Positions 25,887 through 34,674 of a stretch of DNA of 64,000 nt are shown in pieces (positions within the stretch are counted from its first letter, which is position 1; the number at the start of each line of letters is the position of its first letter). The stretch comes from Mycobacterium sp. E183 (GTDB lineage: Bacteria; Actinomycetota; Actinomycetes; Mycobacteriales; Mycobacteriaceae). The notes below the pieces were generated by a model, which made no database searches, was not told the origin of the DNA, and worked only from the letters and a program-made list of their open reading frames with translations. A program made the position numbers and the translations under genes. The DNA lies in contig NZ_LZJN01000106.1 in assembly GCF_001667735.1 (NCBI RefSeq), positions 1 through 64,000 of the forward strand. The letters run 5' to 3'.

Positions 25887-28287
25887 GCCGTTGCACCGCA
25901 CGCTCGAGGTCCAGGATCTGCCGGGTGGTCTTGACCACCACGTCGGGGTTCAGGCTGATCGAGTCGATGCCGCAGCGAACCAGGAACTCGGCCATGTCGG
26001 GGTAGTCCGACGGCGCCTGACCGCACAACCCGGAGTGAATCCCGTTGCGGCGGCAGCCCTCCACGGCCAGACGGATCATCTCCTTGACTCCCGCGTCGCG
26101 TTCGTCGTAGTCGAAGGCCACGATCTCGCTGTCCCGGTCGACCCCGAGGGTCAGCTGGGTGAGGTCGTTGGATCCGATGGAGAACCCGTCGAAGCGCTTG
26201 GCGAACTCGTCGATGAGGATGACGTTGTTGGGGATCTCGCACATCGCGTACACCTTGAGCCCGTTCTCCCCGCGGCGCAGACCGTGTTTGGCCATCTCGG
26301 CCAGGACCAGGTCCGCCTCGGCCACCCGGCGCACGAACGGCACCATCAGCACGACGTTGGTCAGCCCCATCTGTTCGCGCACCCGCTTCATCGCCCGGCA
26401 CTCCAGCGCGAATCCCTCGGCATAGGCCGGGTGCGCGTAGCGCGAGGCGCCGCGGAAGCCGATCATCGGGTTGCTCTCGGCCGCTTCGAAGCCGCTGCCG
26501 CCGACCAGGCTGGCGTACTCGTTGGTCTTGAAGTCCGACATCCGCACGACGACGGGTTTGGGCCAGAAGGCGGCGGCGATGGTGCCGATCCCTTCCGACA
26601 GGCGCTCGACGAAGAATTCGGCGCCGTCGGAATAGGCGTAAGTCAGCGTGTCGATCGTACGCCGGGCCTCGGGGTCGTCCACCCGGTCGGGGTGGAGCAG
26701 GGCCAGCGGGTGCACCCGGATGTACTCGTTGATGATGAACTCCATCCGGGCCAGTCCCACGCCGTCGTTCGGCAGGAACGACGTCTTGAACGCCAGGTCC
26801 GGGTTGCCGAGGTTGAGCATGATCTCGGTCTGCGGGCGCTCCTGATCGGACAGCTCGGTGTGGTCGACGCGAAAGCCCAACTCGCCGCGGTAGACCCGCC
26901 CCGTGTCGCCCTCCACGCACGACACCGTGACGAGCTCGCCGTCGGGCACGGTCGTGGTGGCGTTCCCCGCGCCGACGACGGCGGGAATGCCGAGCTCGCG
27001 GGCGATGATCGCCGCGTGGCAGGTGCGCCCGCCGCGGTTGGTGACGATGGCCGCCGCGATCTTCATGATCGGTTCCCAGTCGGGCGTGGTGATGTCGGCG
27101 ACCAGCACGTCGCCGGGCTGGAACTCCGACAGCTTCCCGAGGTTGTCCATCCGCCTGGCGATGCCCGTGGCGACCTTCTCGCCGACCGAGCGGCCCTCGG
27201 CGAGCACCTCCTTGCGTTCGGCGCCCTTGCCCTCGAGCACGTAGCTTTCGATCATCGTCTGGCTGCGCTGGGAGGCCGCGGTTTCGGGGCGCGCCTGGAC
27301 GATGTAGATCCGCCCGTCGAGACCGTCCTTGGCCCATTCGATGTCCATCGGCCGCCCGTAGTGGCCCTCGATGGCGCAGGCGTAGCCGGCCAGCTCGAGG
27401 ACGTCGTCGTCGGTGACGCAGAACCGGGCCCGGTCGGCCTTCGGCGTGGGGATGTTGCGCGTGGTGTTCTTCGTCTCGCCCTCGACGAAGATCATCTTGA
27501 CCGCCTTGTCCCCGATCAGCCGGCGCAGCACCGCCCGGTGGCCGGCCTGATACGTCGGCTTGTGCACGTAGAACTCGTCGGGGTCGACGGCGCCCTGGAC
27601 CACGTTCTCGCCGAGCCCGTAGGCGCCGGTGATGAATACGACGTCGTGGAAGCCGGATTCGGTGTCCAGGGTGAACATCACCCCGGACGAGGCGAGGTCG
27701 GAGCGCACCATCTTCATGACGCCGATCGACAGCGCCACCTTGAAGTGGTCGAAGTCCTGGTCGATCCGGTAGTGGATGGCCCGGTCGGTGAACAGGCTCG
27801 CGAAACACCGGCGGCAGGCGTCCAGCAGGCTCTCGGTGCCCTTGATGTTGAGGAAGGTCTCCTGCTGGCCGGCGAAGCTGGCGGTCGGCAGGTCTTCGGC
27901 GGTCGCCGAGCTGCGCACGGCCAGGCTGACGTCTTCGCCGTATTCCTCCTGCAGCTGCCGGTAGGCGGCGGTGATCTCGGCGGCGAGTTCCGGGGGAAGC
28001 CCTGCGCCGTAGACGATTTCGCGGGCCCGCTTGCCCTTGCGGGCCAGCGCGGTGACGTCGTCGGGGTCGAGGTCGTCGAGCGCGGCGTGCAGCGCGTCCC
28101 AGGCGCCGGCGCTGTCCAGCATGTGCCGGTAGGCCTCGGCGGTGATCGCGAACCCATGCGGGACCCGCACGCCCTGTCCGGTGAGCTTCTGGAACATCTC
28201 GCCGAGCGAGGCGTTCTTCCCGCCGACGAGCGGGACGTCGGAGATGCCGATCTCTTCGAAGAAGCGGACGTAGGTGAAATCGCTCAT
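25867..28287 (-). CDS. ppsA: Phosphoenolpyruvate synthase (pyruvate, water dikinase)
   Basis: The 806-residue enzyme makes PEP, AMP and phosphate from pyruvate and ATP. The N-terminal ATP-grasp domain shows LVGGKNASLGEMF and VRSSATAEDLPTASFAGQQE; the swivelling domain has GGRTCHAAIIARELG with the phosphorylated His near residue 424; the C-terminal TIM barrel has SIGSNDLTQLTLGVDRDSE and SGLCGQAPSDYP with the catalytic Cys. The ATG at 28287 (MSDFTYVRFF) follows GAAGGAAGAACACC; the frame upstream is not conserved-looking. It diverges from tgs1 over 286 bp that contain a DosR box. It would supply PEP for gluconeogenesis in dormancy or under lipid feeding. Confidence 0.95.
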   Translation of the reverse strand: MSDFTYVRFFEEIGISDVPLVGGKNASLGEMFQKLTGQGVRVPHGFAITAEAYRHMLDSAGAWDALHAALDDLDPDDVTALARKGKRAREIVYGAGLPPELAAEITAAYRQLQEEYGEDVSLAVRSSATAEDLPTASFAGQQETFLNIKGTESLLDACRRCFASLFTDRAIHYRIDQDFDHFKVALSIGVMKMVRSDLASSGVMFTLDTESGFHDVVFITGAYGLGENVVQGAVDPDEFYVHKPTYQAGHRAVLRRLIGDKAVKMIFVEGETKNTTRNIPTPKADRARFCVTDDDVLELAGYACAIEGHYGRPMDIEWAKDGLDGRIYIVQARPETAASQRSQTMIESYVLEGKGAERKEVLAEGRSVGEKVATGIARRMDNLGKLSEFQPGDVLVADITTPDWEPIMKIAAAIVTNRGGRTCHAAIIARELGIPAVVGAGNATTTVPDGELVTVSCVEGDTGRVYRGELGFRVDHTELSDQERPQTEIMLNLGNPDLAFKTSFLPNDGVGLARMEFIINEYIRVHPLALLHPDRVDDPEARRTIDTLTYAYSDGAEFFVERLSEGIGTIAAAFWPKPVVVRMSDFKTNEYASLVGGSGFEAAESNPMIGFRGASRYAHPAYAEGFALECRAMKRVREQMGLTNVVLMVPFVRRVAEADLVLAEMAKHGLRRGENGLKVYAMCEIPNNVILIDEFAKRFDGFSIGSNDLTQLTLGVDRDSEIVAFDYDERDAGVKEMIRLAVEGCRRNGIHSGLCGQAPSDYPDMAEFLVRCGIDSISLNPDVVVKTTRQILDLERAVQRPSVAPA

Positions 28288-28500
28288 GGTGTTCTTCCTT
28301 CGGTGGGTTGCATCAGTGCGCTTCGTCGATGCGGCAGGCGTGGACCGGGCGGCGGTCGCGGGCCGAGCCCATGCGCGGCCGCGCGTGCAGAAGGGCGGGC
28401 GGCGCGGTGAGGCCGGGGCGGGCGGCGAAAGCATCTGCCTCGCTGCTCAATTGATCTCCCGTCACCCGCCTCACGATATGCCCGGGGGCACGAGGCCACA

Positions 28501-28541
28501 GCCGCCGTTTGGCCTCAGTACTTGGGGACTTACGGCCCTGC
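28501..28541. promoter_or_regulatory. DosR box(es) between ppsA and tgs1
   Basis: The site at 28522-28541 reads TTGGGGACTTACGGCCCTGC, one of the best fits in the window to the DosR consensus. A weaker inverted-repeat-like site (GAGGCCAAACGGCGG on the minus strand, 28502-28516) is adjacent. The tgs1 ATG lies 32 bp downstream; ppsA begins 214 bp to the left of the weaker site. The rest of the 286-bp gap shows no gene. Confidence 0.72.
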
Positions 28542-28573
28542 CAGCAGCGCATTGCGGCGCGGAAAGTAGCACC

Positions 28574-29950
28574 ATGGAGCAATTGACCGCCCTGGATGCC
28601 GGTTTCCTGGAGGTCGAGGATTCCGATCCGCACGTGAGCCTCGCGGTCGGCGGGGTGTCGATCGTGGAGGGGCCGGCCCCGACGTACGAGGAGTTCTTCG
28701 CGTCGTTCGCCGAACGGGTCGCGACGATCCCGCGGTGCCGGCAGGTGCTGCGGACCCATCCGCTCGACCTGCGCCCGCCGAACTGGGTGGATGACCCGCA
28801 CTTCGACCTCGCGCGCCATCTGCACCGCATCGCGCTGCCACATCCCGGTGGTGACGCGGAGCTGTTCGAGTTGATCGCGTCGCTGATGGAGCGCCGGCTC
28901 GATCGCGAGCGCCCGCTGTGGGAGTGCTGGATCATCGAGGGGCTCAGCCGAAATCGATGGGCGGTGCTGACCAAGATTCACCACTGCATCGCCGACGGCA
29001 TCGCCACCACGCAGCTGCTGTCGAAGTTCAGCGACGACGGCGACGGCGACACGTTCGCCGCCGACGTCGGCGCTGCCAGGTTGTCGGCCCGGTCGGGGCC
29101 CGCCAAGGTGAACCTCAACCCGTTGAGCTGGGCGAGCGGTATCGGCCGCAGCGCGTTCGCTGCGGTGACCGCGGCGGAACACGCGGCGATCGGCGCGGCC
29201 GAGCTCGCGGCGGGGCTGCTGCATCCCGCCCCCGATTCGTCGCTGCACGGGCCGGTGACCACGATGCGGCGGTACAGCGCGGCCCGCGCCCGGTTGACCG
29301 ACATGCACAAGGTGGCCCGGGCCTTCGGGGTCACGCTGAATGACGTCGCGCTGGCGGCGATCACCAACAGTTACCGCGGTGTCTTGCTGGCGCGCGGGGA
29401 GCGCCCGGGCCGCGACTCGCTGCGCACCCTCGTGCCGGTTTCGGTCCGCGCCGTGGACCACTTCAACGTCGCGGGCAACCGGGTGTCGGCAATGCTGCCG
29501 TTGTTGCCGGTCGACGAGGAGGACCCGGTGCGGCAGCTCAAGCTGGTGCACGATCGACTCAGCCACGCCAAAGCCAGCGGGCAGAGCGAGGGTGGCAGCG
29601 CAATGGTGGTGGCGGCCAAGCGCACCCCATTCGCGCTGTCCGCGTGGGCCATTCGCCTGCTCTCGCGGATACCCCAGCGGGCGGTGGTGGCGTTGGCGAC
29701 CAACGTGCCCGGTCCACGGAGCCGGCAGCGGCTGATGGGCCGCCGGGTGCTGGAGTTGTTGCCGATCCCGCCGATCGCCCTACAGGTGCGCACCGGCGTC
29801 GCGATGCTCAGCTACGCCGACACGTTCGTTTTCGGCATCACCGCCGATTACGACACCGCACCCGACATCGATGCGCTCGCCGCCGGCATCGAGGAGGGCA
29901 TGGCGCAACTGTTGGCGGCCGCCCGCAAGAGGCGCCGCAAGTCGTCATGA
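28574..29950 (+). CDS. tgs1: Wax ester synthase/diacylglycerol acyltransferase (Tgs1-like)
   Basis: The 458-residue WS/DGAT protein would esterify diacylglycerol with acyl-CoA to make storage triacylglycerol. It has the family start MEQLTALDAGFL, the catalytic HHxxxDG motif at residues 136-142 (HHCIADG), and the later conserved segments SLRTLVPVSVRA and TNVPGPRSRQ. Length matches M. tuberculosis Tgs1 (Rv3130c), a DosR gene needed for fat storage in hypoxia. It is driven by the box 32 bp upstream. Its stop overlaps the end of the convergent PAS-ANTAR gene by 6 bp. Confidence 0.93.
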   Translation: MEQLTALDAGFLEVEDSDPHVSLAVGGVSIVEGPAPTYEEFFASFAERVATIPRCRQVLRTHPLDLRPPNWVDDPHFDLARHLHRIALPHPGGDAELFELIASLMERRLDRERPLWECWIIEGLSRNRWAVLTKIHHCIADGIATTQLLSKFSDDGDGDTFAADVGAARLSARSGPAKVNLNPLSWASGIGRSAFAAVTAAEHAAIGAAELAAGLLHPAPDSSLHGPVTTMRRYSAARARLTDMHKVARAFGVTLNDVALAAITNSYRGVLLARGERPGRDSLRTLVPVSVRAVDHFNVAGNRVSAMLPLLPVDEEDPVRQLKLVHDRLSHAKASGQSEGGSAMVVAAKRTPFALSAWAIRLLSRIPQRAVVALATNVPGPRSRQRLMGRRVLELLPIPPIALQVRTGVAMLSYADTFVFGITADYDTAPDIDALAAGIEEGMAQLLAAARKRRRKSS

Positions 29951-30625
29951 CCGGCTGCGTTGGGCGGCGCGCTCGTGCGCGGTCAACAACAGATGGTCGA
30001 ATTCCGATCGGGCGTCGAGGCGCCCTCCGGCGCCGCGGAAGTCCTCGGCGATCTGCTCGGCAAGCGGCCGCAGCTTGATATTGGCCTCCTGCGAAAGCCA
30101 TTTGAGCAACTCGAAGGCCGCGTTGGCGTCGATGCCGTAGACCAGCATCAGCATGCCCTTGGCCTGTTCGATGCCGGCCCGGTTCTCGTTGATCTCGGCC
30201 AGCCTGGCGCTGACCAGCTCCTCATCCGGCCGTCCGGTCGCCGGGGAGACGTCGATGTAGAACCCGTGCGTGCCGGCCACATCCCCGTCGTCGTCGAAGA
30301 ACCGGTCACCCACGACGACGACGTGGCGCACGTTGCCGCCGGTGTCGACGATCCGGTGGCGGGTGCTGAACGCCTGGCGGGTGTTCACGATCTGGTCGAT
30401 GGTGGCCGCGACCTGGCCGCGATCGTCCGGGTGCTTGTGCGAGAGCACCAGTTCGGTGGTGGGCGTGACGGTGCCCGGCTCGTAGCCGTGTATCCGCTGC
30501 ACCTGCTCCGACCACTCCCAGCGCTGATCGGTGAAATAGAAGCGGAACCAGCCGGCCGGTTGCGCGGAGCCACCGGCCAACGCCCGTTCGACGTCAACCG
30601 TTTGACCGTCGAGTTCCCACTTCAT
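29945..30625 (-). CDS. PAS-ANTAR RNA-binding antiterminator
   Basis: The 226-residue protein has a PAS_3-like sensor (GWFRFYFTDQRWEWSEQVQR, HPDDRGQVAATID, GTHGFYIDVS; about residues 20-130) followed by an ANTAR domain (RAGIEQAKGMLMLVYGIDAN, then AFELLKWLSQEAN; about 150-205). ANTAR domains bind paired RNA hairpins and prevent transcription termination; the PAS domain would set their activity in response to a ligand or redox state. The ATG at 30625 fits the domain boundary. It has no DosR or SigF-like site that I can see. Targets are unknown. Confidence 0.85.
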   Translation of the reverse strand: MKWELDGQTVDVERALAGGSAQPAGWFRFYFTDQRWEWSEQVQRIHGYEPGTVTPTTELVLSHKHPDDRGQVAATIDQIVNTRQAFSTRHRIVDTGGNVRHVVVVGDRFFDDDGDVAGTHGFYIDVSPATGRPDEELVSARLAEINENRAGIEQAKGMLMLVYGIDANAAFELLKWLSQEANIKLRPLAEQIAEDFRGAGGRLDARSEFDHLLLTAHERAAQRSRS

Positions 30626-30713
30626 CTCGCACCCGGCTTTCCTGCCGTTGGGCCGGCGATGGGCGGCGGCCCGTGTCTGCTACCCGGAATCGAGCCGCCG
30701 CCCAGCCGGGCGA

Positions 30714-31163
30714 TCAGGCGTTGATGACCTCGCGGTGCGAGGCGTTCTCGTCGATGGCCGTCTGCGTGTCGCCCCGGCCGACGGTGATCTTGCGCGGCTT
30801 GGCACGTTCGGCCACCGGAATACGCAGGCGCAGAACGCCTTCCCGGTAGGACGCCTCGATCTTGTCGGTGTCGAGGTTGTCGCCGAGAACCAGCTGCCGG
30901 CTGAACACGCCCCGGGGGCGCTCGGTGGCGAGCATCTCCCGGTTGGGGTCCAGGGCAGGCCGCTCGGCCCGCACGGTCACGACGTTGCGCTCGATGTCGA
31001 TGTCGAGCGAGTCGGCGTTGATGCCGGGCAGGTCGAACTCGACGACGAACTCCTCGCCCTGGCGCCAGGCGTCCATCGGCATCACCGCAGGCCGGGCGGC
31101 GGTGCCGAACACTTGGTGGGCGAAGCGGTCGAGGTCACGGAACGGATCGGTACGCATCAGCAT
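30714..31163 (-). CDS. hsp18: 18-kDa small heat shock protein (alpha-crystallin family)
   Basis: The 149-residue chaperone begins [20 protein letters not shown], very close to the 18-kDa antigen of M. leprae and the M. avium group, which M. tuberculosis lacks (family knowledge). The alpha-crystallin domain runs from [19 protein letters not shown] to [16 protein letters not shown] and includes the [13 protein letters not shown] (A-x-x-x-G-V-L) motif. GAGAGGTGACC precedes the ATG. It is divergent from a MerR-type regulator, and the 145-bp gap has a perfect 18-bp palindrome, so local repression is likely. With hspX apparently lost at 6365, this may be the main small heat shock protein of the region. 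Confidence 0.93.
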   Translation of the reverse strand: MLMRTDPFRDLDRFAHQVFGTAARPAVMPMDAWRQGEEFVVEFDLPGINADSLDIDIERNVVTVRAERPALDPNREMLATERPRGVFSRQLVLGDNLDTDKIEASYREGVLRLRIPVAERAKPRKITVGRGDTQTAIDENASHREVINA

Positions 31164-31208
31164 GGTGGTCACCTCTCACTCCAATCTAGGCTGTGGTCTG
31201 GCAATTAC

Positions 31209-31226
31209 CTATGTCCAATGACATAG
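31209..31226. promoter_or_regulatory. Palindromic operator between hsp18 and the MerR gene
   Basis: CTATGTC-CAAT-GACATAG is a perfect inverted repeat of 7-bp arms. A second imperfect repeat (CTATCGACAC ... GTGTGATAG, 31240-31269) follows. The two lie in the divergent promoter region and are the AT-richest DNA nearby, as expected for a MerR/HspR-type operator. The known HspR HAIR sequence (CTTGAGT-N7-ACTCAAG) is not present, so the binding specificity would be different. Confidence 0.6.
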
Positions 31227-31308
31227 ATTTGATATAGCACTATCGACACAATGGCGCAAGTGTGATAGATAGATTTTCTGAGCCCGTGAGTTCTGGGGGA
31301 GACGCGTG

Positions 31309-31671
31309 ATGACCGACCAACGCAGCGATTTCGGCGCCCCGGCGCCCGATCACGGCGTATACGGCATCTCGGTGGCCGCCGAACTTTCCGGCATCGCGGT
31401 GCAGTCGTTGCGCCTGTACGAGCGGTACGGGCTGGTCACGCCGGCGCGAAGCGATGGAGGGACGCGGCGTTACAGCGCCGACGACCTGACCAGGCTCAAG
31501 CGCATCAGCGAGCTGGTCGACGCCGGCGTCAACCTGGCCGGCATCGCGCGGATCCTGGAGCTCGAGGACCACAACGCGACGCTCTCGGCGGCCAATACCG
31601 ACCTGCAGTCCACCAACCGGACGCTGCGCAAGGCCGCGAAAAACGGGGGGTCCGCGCGCCAGGACGCGTGA
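31309..31671 (+). CDS. MerR-family regulator (HspR-like)
   Basis: The 120-residue protein has an N-terminal MerR winged helix (YGISVAAELSGIAVQSLRLY, then ERYGLVTPARSDGGTRRYSA) and a predicted dimerisation helix (LVDAGVNLAGIARILELED). No cysteines for metal sensing are present. This size and the divergent small heat shock gene point to an HspR-like repressor of hsp18. A GGGGGAGAC ribosome site favours the ATG at 31309; a GTG lies one codon upstream. It probably binds the palindrome at 31209. Confidence 0.85.
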   Translation: MTDQRSDFGAPAPDHGVYGISVAAELSGIAVQSLRLYERYGLVTPARSDGGTRRYSADDLTRLKRISELVDAGVNLAGIARILELEDHNATLSAANTDLQSTNRTLRKAAKNGGSARQDA

Positions 31672-31744
31672 GGCGCCCGCCGTCCGCCGATTGCGTTCAC
31701 CGACATCGGGTACCCAGCCAGCTGTCCCTAGTGAAGGAGCGGCA

Positions 31745-32278
31745 ATGGCAGAGGTGGCGGAGGCCAAGGCCCAGGTGGTCGACGAAGCGCGGCGCGAAGC
31801 GGACGAGTACCGGGGCGACGAGCCGCGGCCGCTGGGCGGCTACCTCGTGGTGCTGGCGATCTACGGCGCCGTGGTGGGGGTCGCGACCGTGGCCGCGCTG
31901 CTCACCGGGCGCACGTTGCCGACGCGCTGGCGCATCCAGGACCTGGTCACGGTGACCCTCGGCACCCACAAGCTCTCGCGCACCCTGACCAAGGACGCGG
32001 TGACGAGCCCGTTGCGGGCGCCCTTCACCCGCTTCGCCGGCAGCGGCGGCCCGGCGGAGGTCATGGAGGAGGTTCGGGACGAAAGCCCGCTTCGGCACAG
32101 CCTGGGGGAGTTGCTGACCTGCCCGTTCTGCCTGGACATGTGGGTGGCGACCGGCTTCGCGATCGGCCTGGTGTTCGCGCCGCGGTTCACCCGCCTGGTG
32201 GCGGGCGTCTTCACCGTGTTGACCGGCGCCGACTTCCTGCAGCTCGCCTACGCCAGGGCGCAGCAGGCGGCCGGCTGA
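31745..32278 (+). CDS. DUF1360 membrane protein
   Basis: The 177-residue protein has an acidic N-terminal tail, a membrane helix at about residues 32-56 (YLVVLAIYGAVVGVATVAAL), then TLGTHKLSRTLTKDAVTSPL and the CPFCLDMW motif, and a second hydrophobic segment at about 137-170. DUF1360 proteins are small membrane proteins of unknown role found in spore-formers and actinobacteria. GAAGGAGCG precedes the ATG. It follows the MerR gene by 73 bp and is convergent with the oxidoreductase at 32284, ending 5 bp from it. Confidence 0.82.
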   Translation: MAEVAEAKAQVVDEARREADEYRGDEPRPLGGYLVVLAIYGAVVGVATVAALLTGRTLPTRWRIQDLVTVTLGTHKLSRTLTKDAVTSPLRAPFTRFAGSGGPAEVMEEVRDESPLRHSLGELLTCPFCLDMWVATGFAIGLVFAPRFTRLVAGVFTVLTGADFLQLAYARAQQAAG

Positions 32279-32283
32279 GGGGT

Positions 32284-33594
32284 TCAGCCGGTCTTCGGCA
32301 TGGGGATGCCCTCGCTGGCCGCGAATTGCGCGTCCTCCTCGGACGCCAGCCCGATGGACACCACCGACCGGTCGAACAGCAGGTCCGTCAGGTAGGCCAG
32401 TGACACCGCCCATCGGTTGACCCCCCGCGGAATCGCGTACAGGTGATAGGACCGGGTGACGAATTTCGCGGGCAGCCCGGACAGGTGGATGTTCAGCGGG
32501 TTGGCCACCGCCTGCCACGGTCCCAGGTCGACCACCAGACCCAGATTGCGGTGCTTGTACTCCTTGGGGCTGCCGTACCCGAGGCTGGCCGCCACGTTGC
32601 GGGCCAGCACCTTGCCCTGCCGGGTCGCGTGCTGGGCGGTCGGCGGCGTGATCTTGCCGGGCTGGGTCAGGTCGGGAACCGCGGCGGCGTCACCGGCCGC
32701 AAACACGTCCGGCTGCTCCGGCACGCGCAGATCCGCACCGACTTTGAGCCGGCCCCGCTCGGTCGGCAAGCCCAGCTCCTGGACCAGCGGTGCACCGGTG
32801 ACACCGGTCACCCACGCGATCGTGCGGGTCTCGATGCGCGAATCATCGCTGAGCACAACGTGATCGGCGTGCGCCTCCTTGAGCGTCACGCCGAGCCGGA
32901 CGTCGATGCCGCGCCGGCGAAGTACCTTCTGCGCGGCGTCACCCAGTTTCTTGCCCACTTCCGGCATCACCTGCTCCGCCAGGTCGAGGAGCAAGAACTT
33001 GACGTCGGCGGGATCGAACCGCATCTGCTTGGCCGCCGCGTCGGCCAGCGCCCGCAGCTGCGCCACCAGCTCGGTGCCCGAATAGGAGGCGCCGACCACG
33101 ACGACCGTGCGCCGGGCCGCCGCCACCCGCGGGTCGTCCTCGATGTTGGCCAGCTCGAGCTGCTCCACGAAATGGTCTCGCAGGTAAAGGGCCTCGGCGG
33201 TGGTCTTCAACCCGCGCGCGCAGGTTGCCAGCCCCGGCACGTCGAACAACCGCGTCACCGAACCCGGCGTGAGCACCAGCCGGTCCCAGGACATGGTGTG
33301 GTTGCGTTCCTCGGGATCGCACCACGTCAGCGTCCGCCGATCGAAGTCCACGCCGTCCACGCGCCCGCGTACCGCGTGCACACCCTTGAGGCTGTTGGCC
33401 AGCGGGACCGCGACGAAGCGGGCGTCCACGACCCCGCCGGCGACGTCCGGCAGCAACGGTGTGTAGAGCATGTAATCCACCGGGGAGATGATCGTGATGT
33501 CCACCTGCTCGCGCCGTCGCCGCAGAATGCGTGCCAGACGGTGCGCGCAGGTGAATCCGGTGAAGCCGCTGCCAACGATCACGATTGAGGTCAC
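32284..33594 (-). CDS. NDH-2-like FAD-dependent NAD(P)H oxidoreductase
   Basis: The 436-residue protein has the two dinucleotide-binding folds of type II NADH dehydrogenases: FAD motif VIVGSGFTGFTCAHRLA at the start, NAD(P) motif VVVVGASYSGTELV around residue 165, and the C-terminal FAD contact VFAAGDAAAVPD. It would reduce quinone with NADH at the membrane surface without pumping protons; the C-terminal amphipathic region (RSYHLYAIPRGVNRWAVSL) may attach it to the membrane. The GTG at 33594 is preferred over a TTG one codon upstream. It is less like the main mycobacterial Ndh than like the Rv1812c group, so the acceptor is uncertain. Confidence 0.85.
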   Translation of the reverse strand: MTSIVIVGSGFTGFTCAHRLARILRRRREQVDITIISPVDYMLYTPLLPDVAGGVVDARFVAVPLANSLKGVHAVRGRVDGVDFDRRTLTWCDPEERNHTMSWDRLVLTPGSVTRLFDVPGLATCARGLKTTAEALYLRDHFVEQLELANIEDDPRVAAARRTVVVVGASYSGTELVAQLRALADAAAKQMRFDPADVKFLLLDLAEQVMPEVGKKLGDAAQKVLRRRGIDVRLGVTLKEAHADHVVLSDDSRIETRTIAWVTGVTGAPLVQELGLPTERGRLKVGADLRVPEQPDVFAAGDAAAVPDLTQPGKITPPTAQHATRQGKVLARNVAASLGYGSPKEYKHRNLGLVVDLGPWQAVANPLNIHLSGLPAKFVTRSYHLYAIPRGVNRWAVSLAYLTDLLFDRSVVSIGLASEEDAQFAASEGIPMPKTG

Positions 33595-33906
33595 CAAGCC
33601 GAGTGTAGGACGGCGTCCCGCGAAGATCCGGGGCGTCGCCGCGCGAACGTCGACGACCGCGACGAAAACTGTTCAATGCCAACGTGTTACGTGCAGGCAA
33701 ACCTGGTGAAGGTTATTCGCACGGTGGTCGCCGAGCGCCGCCGCTTGGTTGCGCTTCGTATTCTGGCACCTAGACTTCGTTTTGTGGGTTGACGCACCGA
33801 ATTTCCATTCGCACGCTTGAATGAGCGAGGCGTGGCCCTCGGCACTCGGCCTGCGCGGATTCGTTGCCGGGGGCCGCCAAAGGGCAGGCCATCGAAAGGG
33901 GGTGCT
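33595..33906. other. 312-bp intergenic region, no gene seen
   Basis: The stretch between the divergent oxidoreductase and GAF-ANTAR genes is slightly richer in A+T around 33700-33790. I see no open reading frame with coding character on either strand, no DosR or SigF-like site and no strong hairpin. It probably holds the two promoters and the leader of the GAF-ANTAR gene. Confidence 0.6.
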
Positions 33907-34614
33907 GTGCAAGACGGCAGTGCGGCGGTGGTCACCCAGCTGGCCGAACTGGTGTCCAGCCTCGAGCGCCGGGAAAGCAATACCACCGCGGGCCTGAATC
34001 AACTCATCGACAACGGCGTCCTGCACGTGGCGGGTTGCCAGTACGCCGGCATCACGCTGGCCGAGCGGAGCAAGTCCGTCATCAACGTGGCCGCGACGCA
34101 TCGTTACCCGATCCTGCTGGACGCCATCCAGAACCGCTACGGCGAGGGACCGTGCCTGGATGCCGCCTGGCGGCACCACCTGATGCACGTCGAAGACCTC
34201 GCCGAGGACCAACGATGGCCGCGGTATCGGCGGTACGCGATCGAGCAGACGCCGATCCGGTCCATCCTGTCCTACGAATTGTTCGTGGGCCACGGCACGA
34301 TGGCCGCGCTGAACTTCTACTCCGACTCCCCGTACGCGTTTCACGACGACTCCGTGGAGTTGGGCGCCGTCTTTGCCACACACGTCGCGCTGGCGTGGTC
34401 GATGTTGCGCCGGCAAGACCAATTTCGCAGTGCCCTGGCGTCGCGGGACATGATCGGTCAGGCCAAGGGAATCATCATGGAGCGGTTCAATCTGGACGCC
34501 GTCGAGGCTTTCGAGCTGCTCACCCGGCTGTCGCAGAAATCCAACACCCGGCTCACCGACATCGCGAAGTCGCTGATCGACAACGAGCATCCCCTCAAGC
34601 GTCCGCACCGCTGA
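33907..34614 (+). CDS. GAF-ANTAR RNA-binding regulator
   Basis: The 235-residue protein has a GAF-like sensor (about residues 20-150; YAGITLAERSKSVINVAATH, RYGEGPCLDAAWRHHLMHVE) and an ANTAR domain (RDMIGQAKGIIMERFNLDAV, then FELLTRLSQKSNTRLTDIA). Such proteins bind paired hairpins in leaders and stop early termination. I favour the GTG at 33907 because a GAAAGGGGG ribosome site lies just before it; the frame stays open from 33817 without a good site. It has its own promoter region and no visible partner gene. Confidence 0.82.
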   Translation: MQDGSAAVVTQLAELVSSLERRESNTTAGLNQLIDNGVLHVAGCQYAGITLAERSKSVINVAATHRYPILLDAIQNRYGEGPCLDAAWRHHLMHVEDLAEDQRWPRYRRYAIEQTPIRSILSYELFVGHGTMAALNFYSDSPYAFHDDSVELGAVFATHVALAWSMLRRQDQFRSALASRDMIGQAKGIIMERFNLDAVEAFELLTRLSQKSNTRLTDIAKSLIDNEHPLKRPHR

Positions 34615-34638
34615 CGCGCTGCGACGAGGGGCCGCGGC

Positions 34639-34663
34639 GTTTCGGCCCGCGCCGAGCGGGTAT
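34639..34663 (+). promoter_or_regulatory. SigF-type promoter before the alcohol dehydrogenase
   Basis: GTTT (34639-34642), 15 bases, then GGGTAT (34658-34663) matches the SigF/SigB-type pattern GTTT-N15/17-GGGTA. The start codon at 34675 lies 11 bases after the -10, so the transcript would be almost leaderless. Confidence 0.65.
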
Positions 34664-34674
34664 GTGCCACGCGC

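Noticed and set aside
25432-28410. A 992-residue open frame antisense to ppsA.
   Set aside because: It is a GC-rich shadow of the ppsA codons (no family motifs, odd composition), while ppsA has full active-site motifs.
31680-31740. GTTC and GGGTAC before the DUF1360 gene as a SigF promoter.
   Set aside because: Spacing is only about nine bases, too short.
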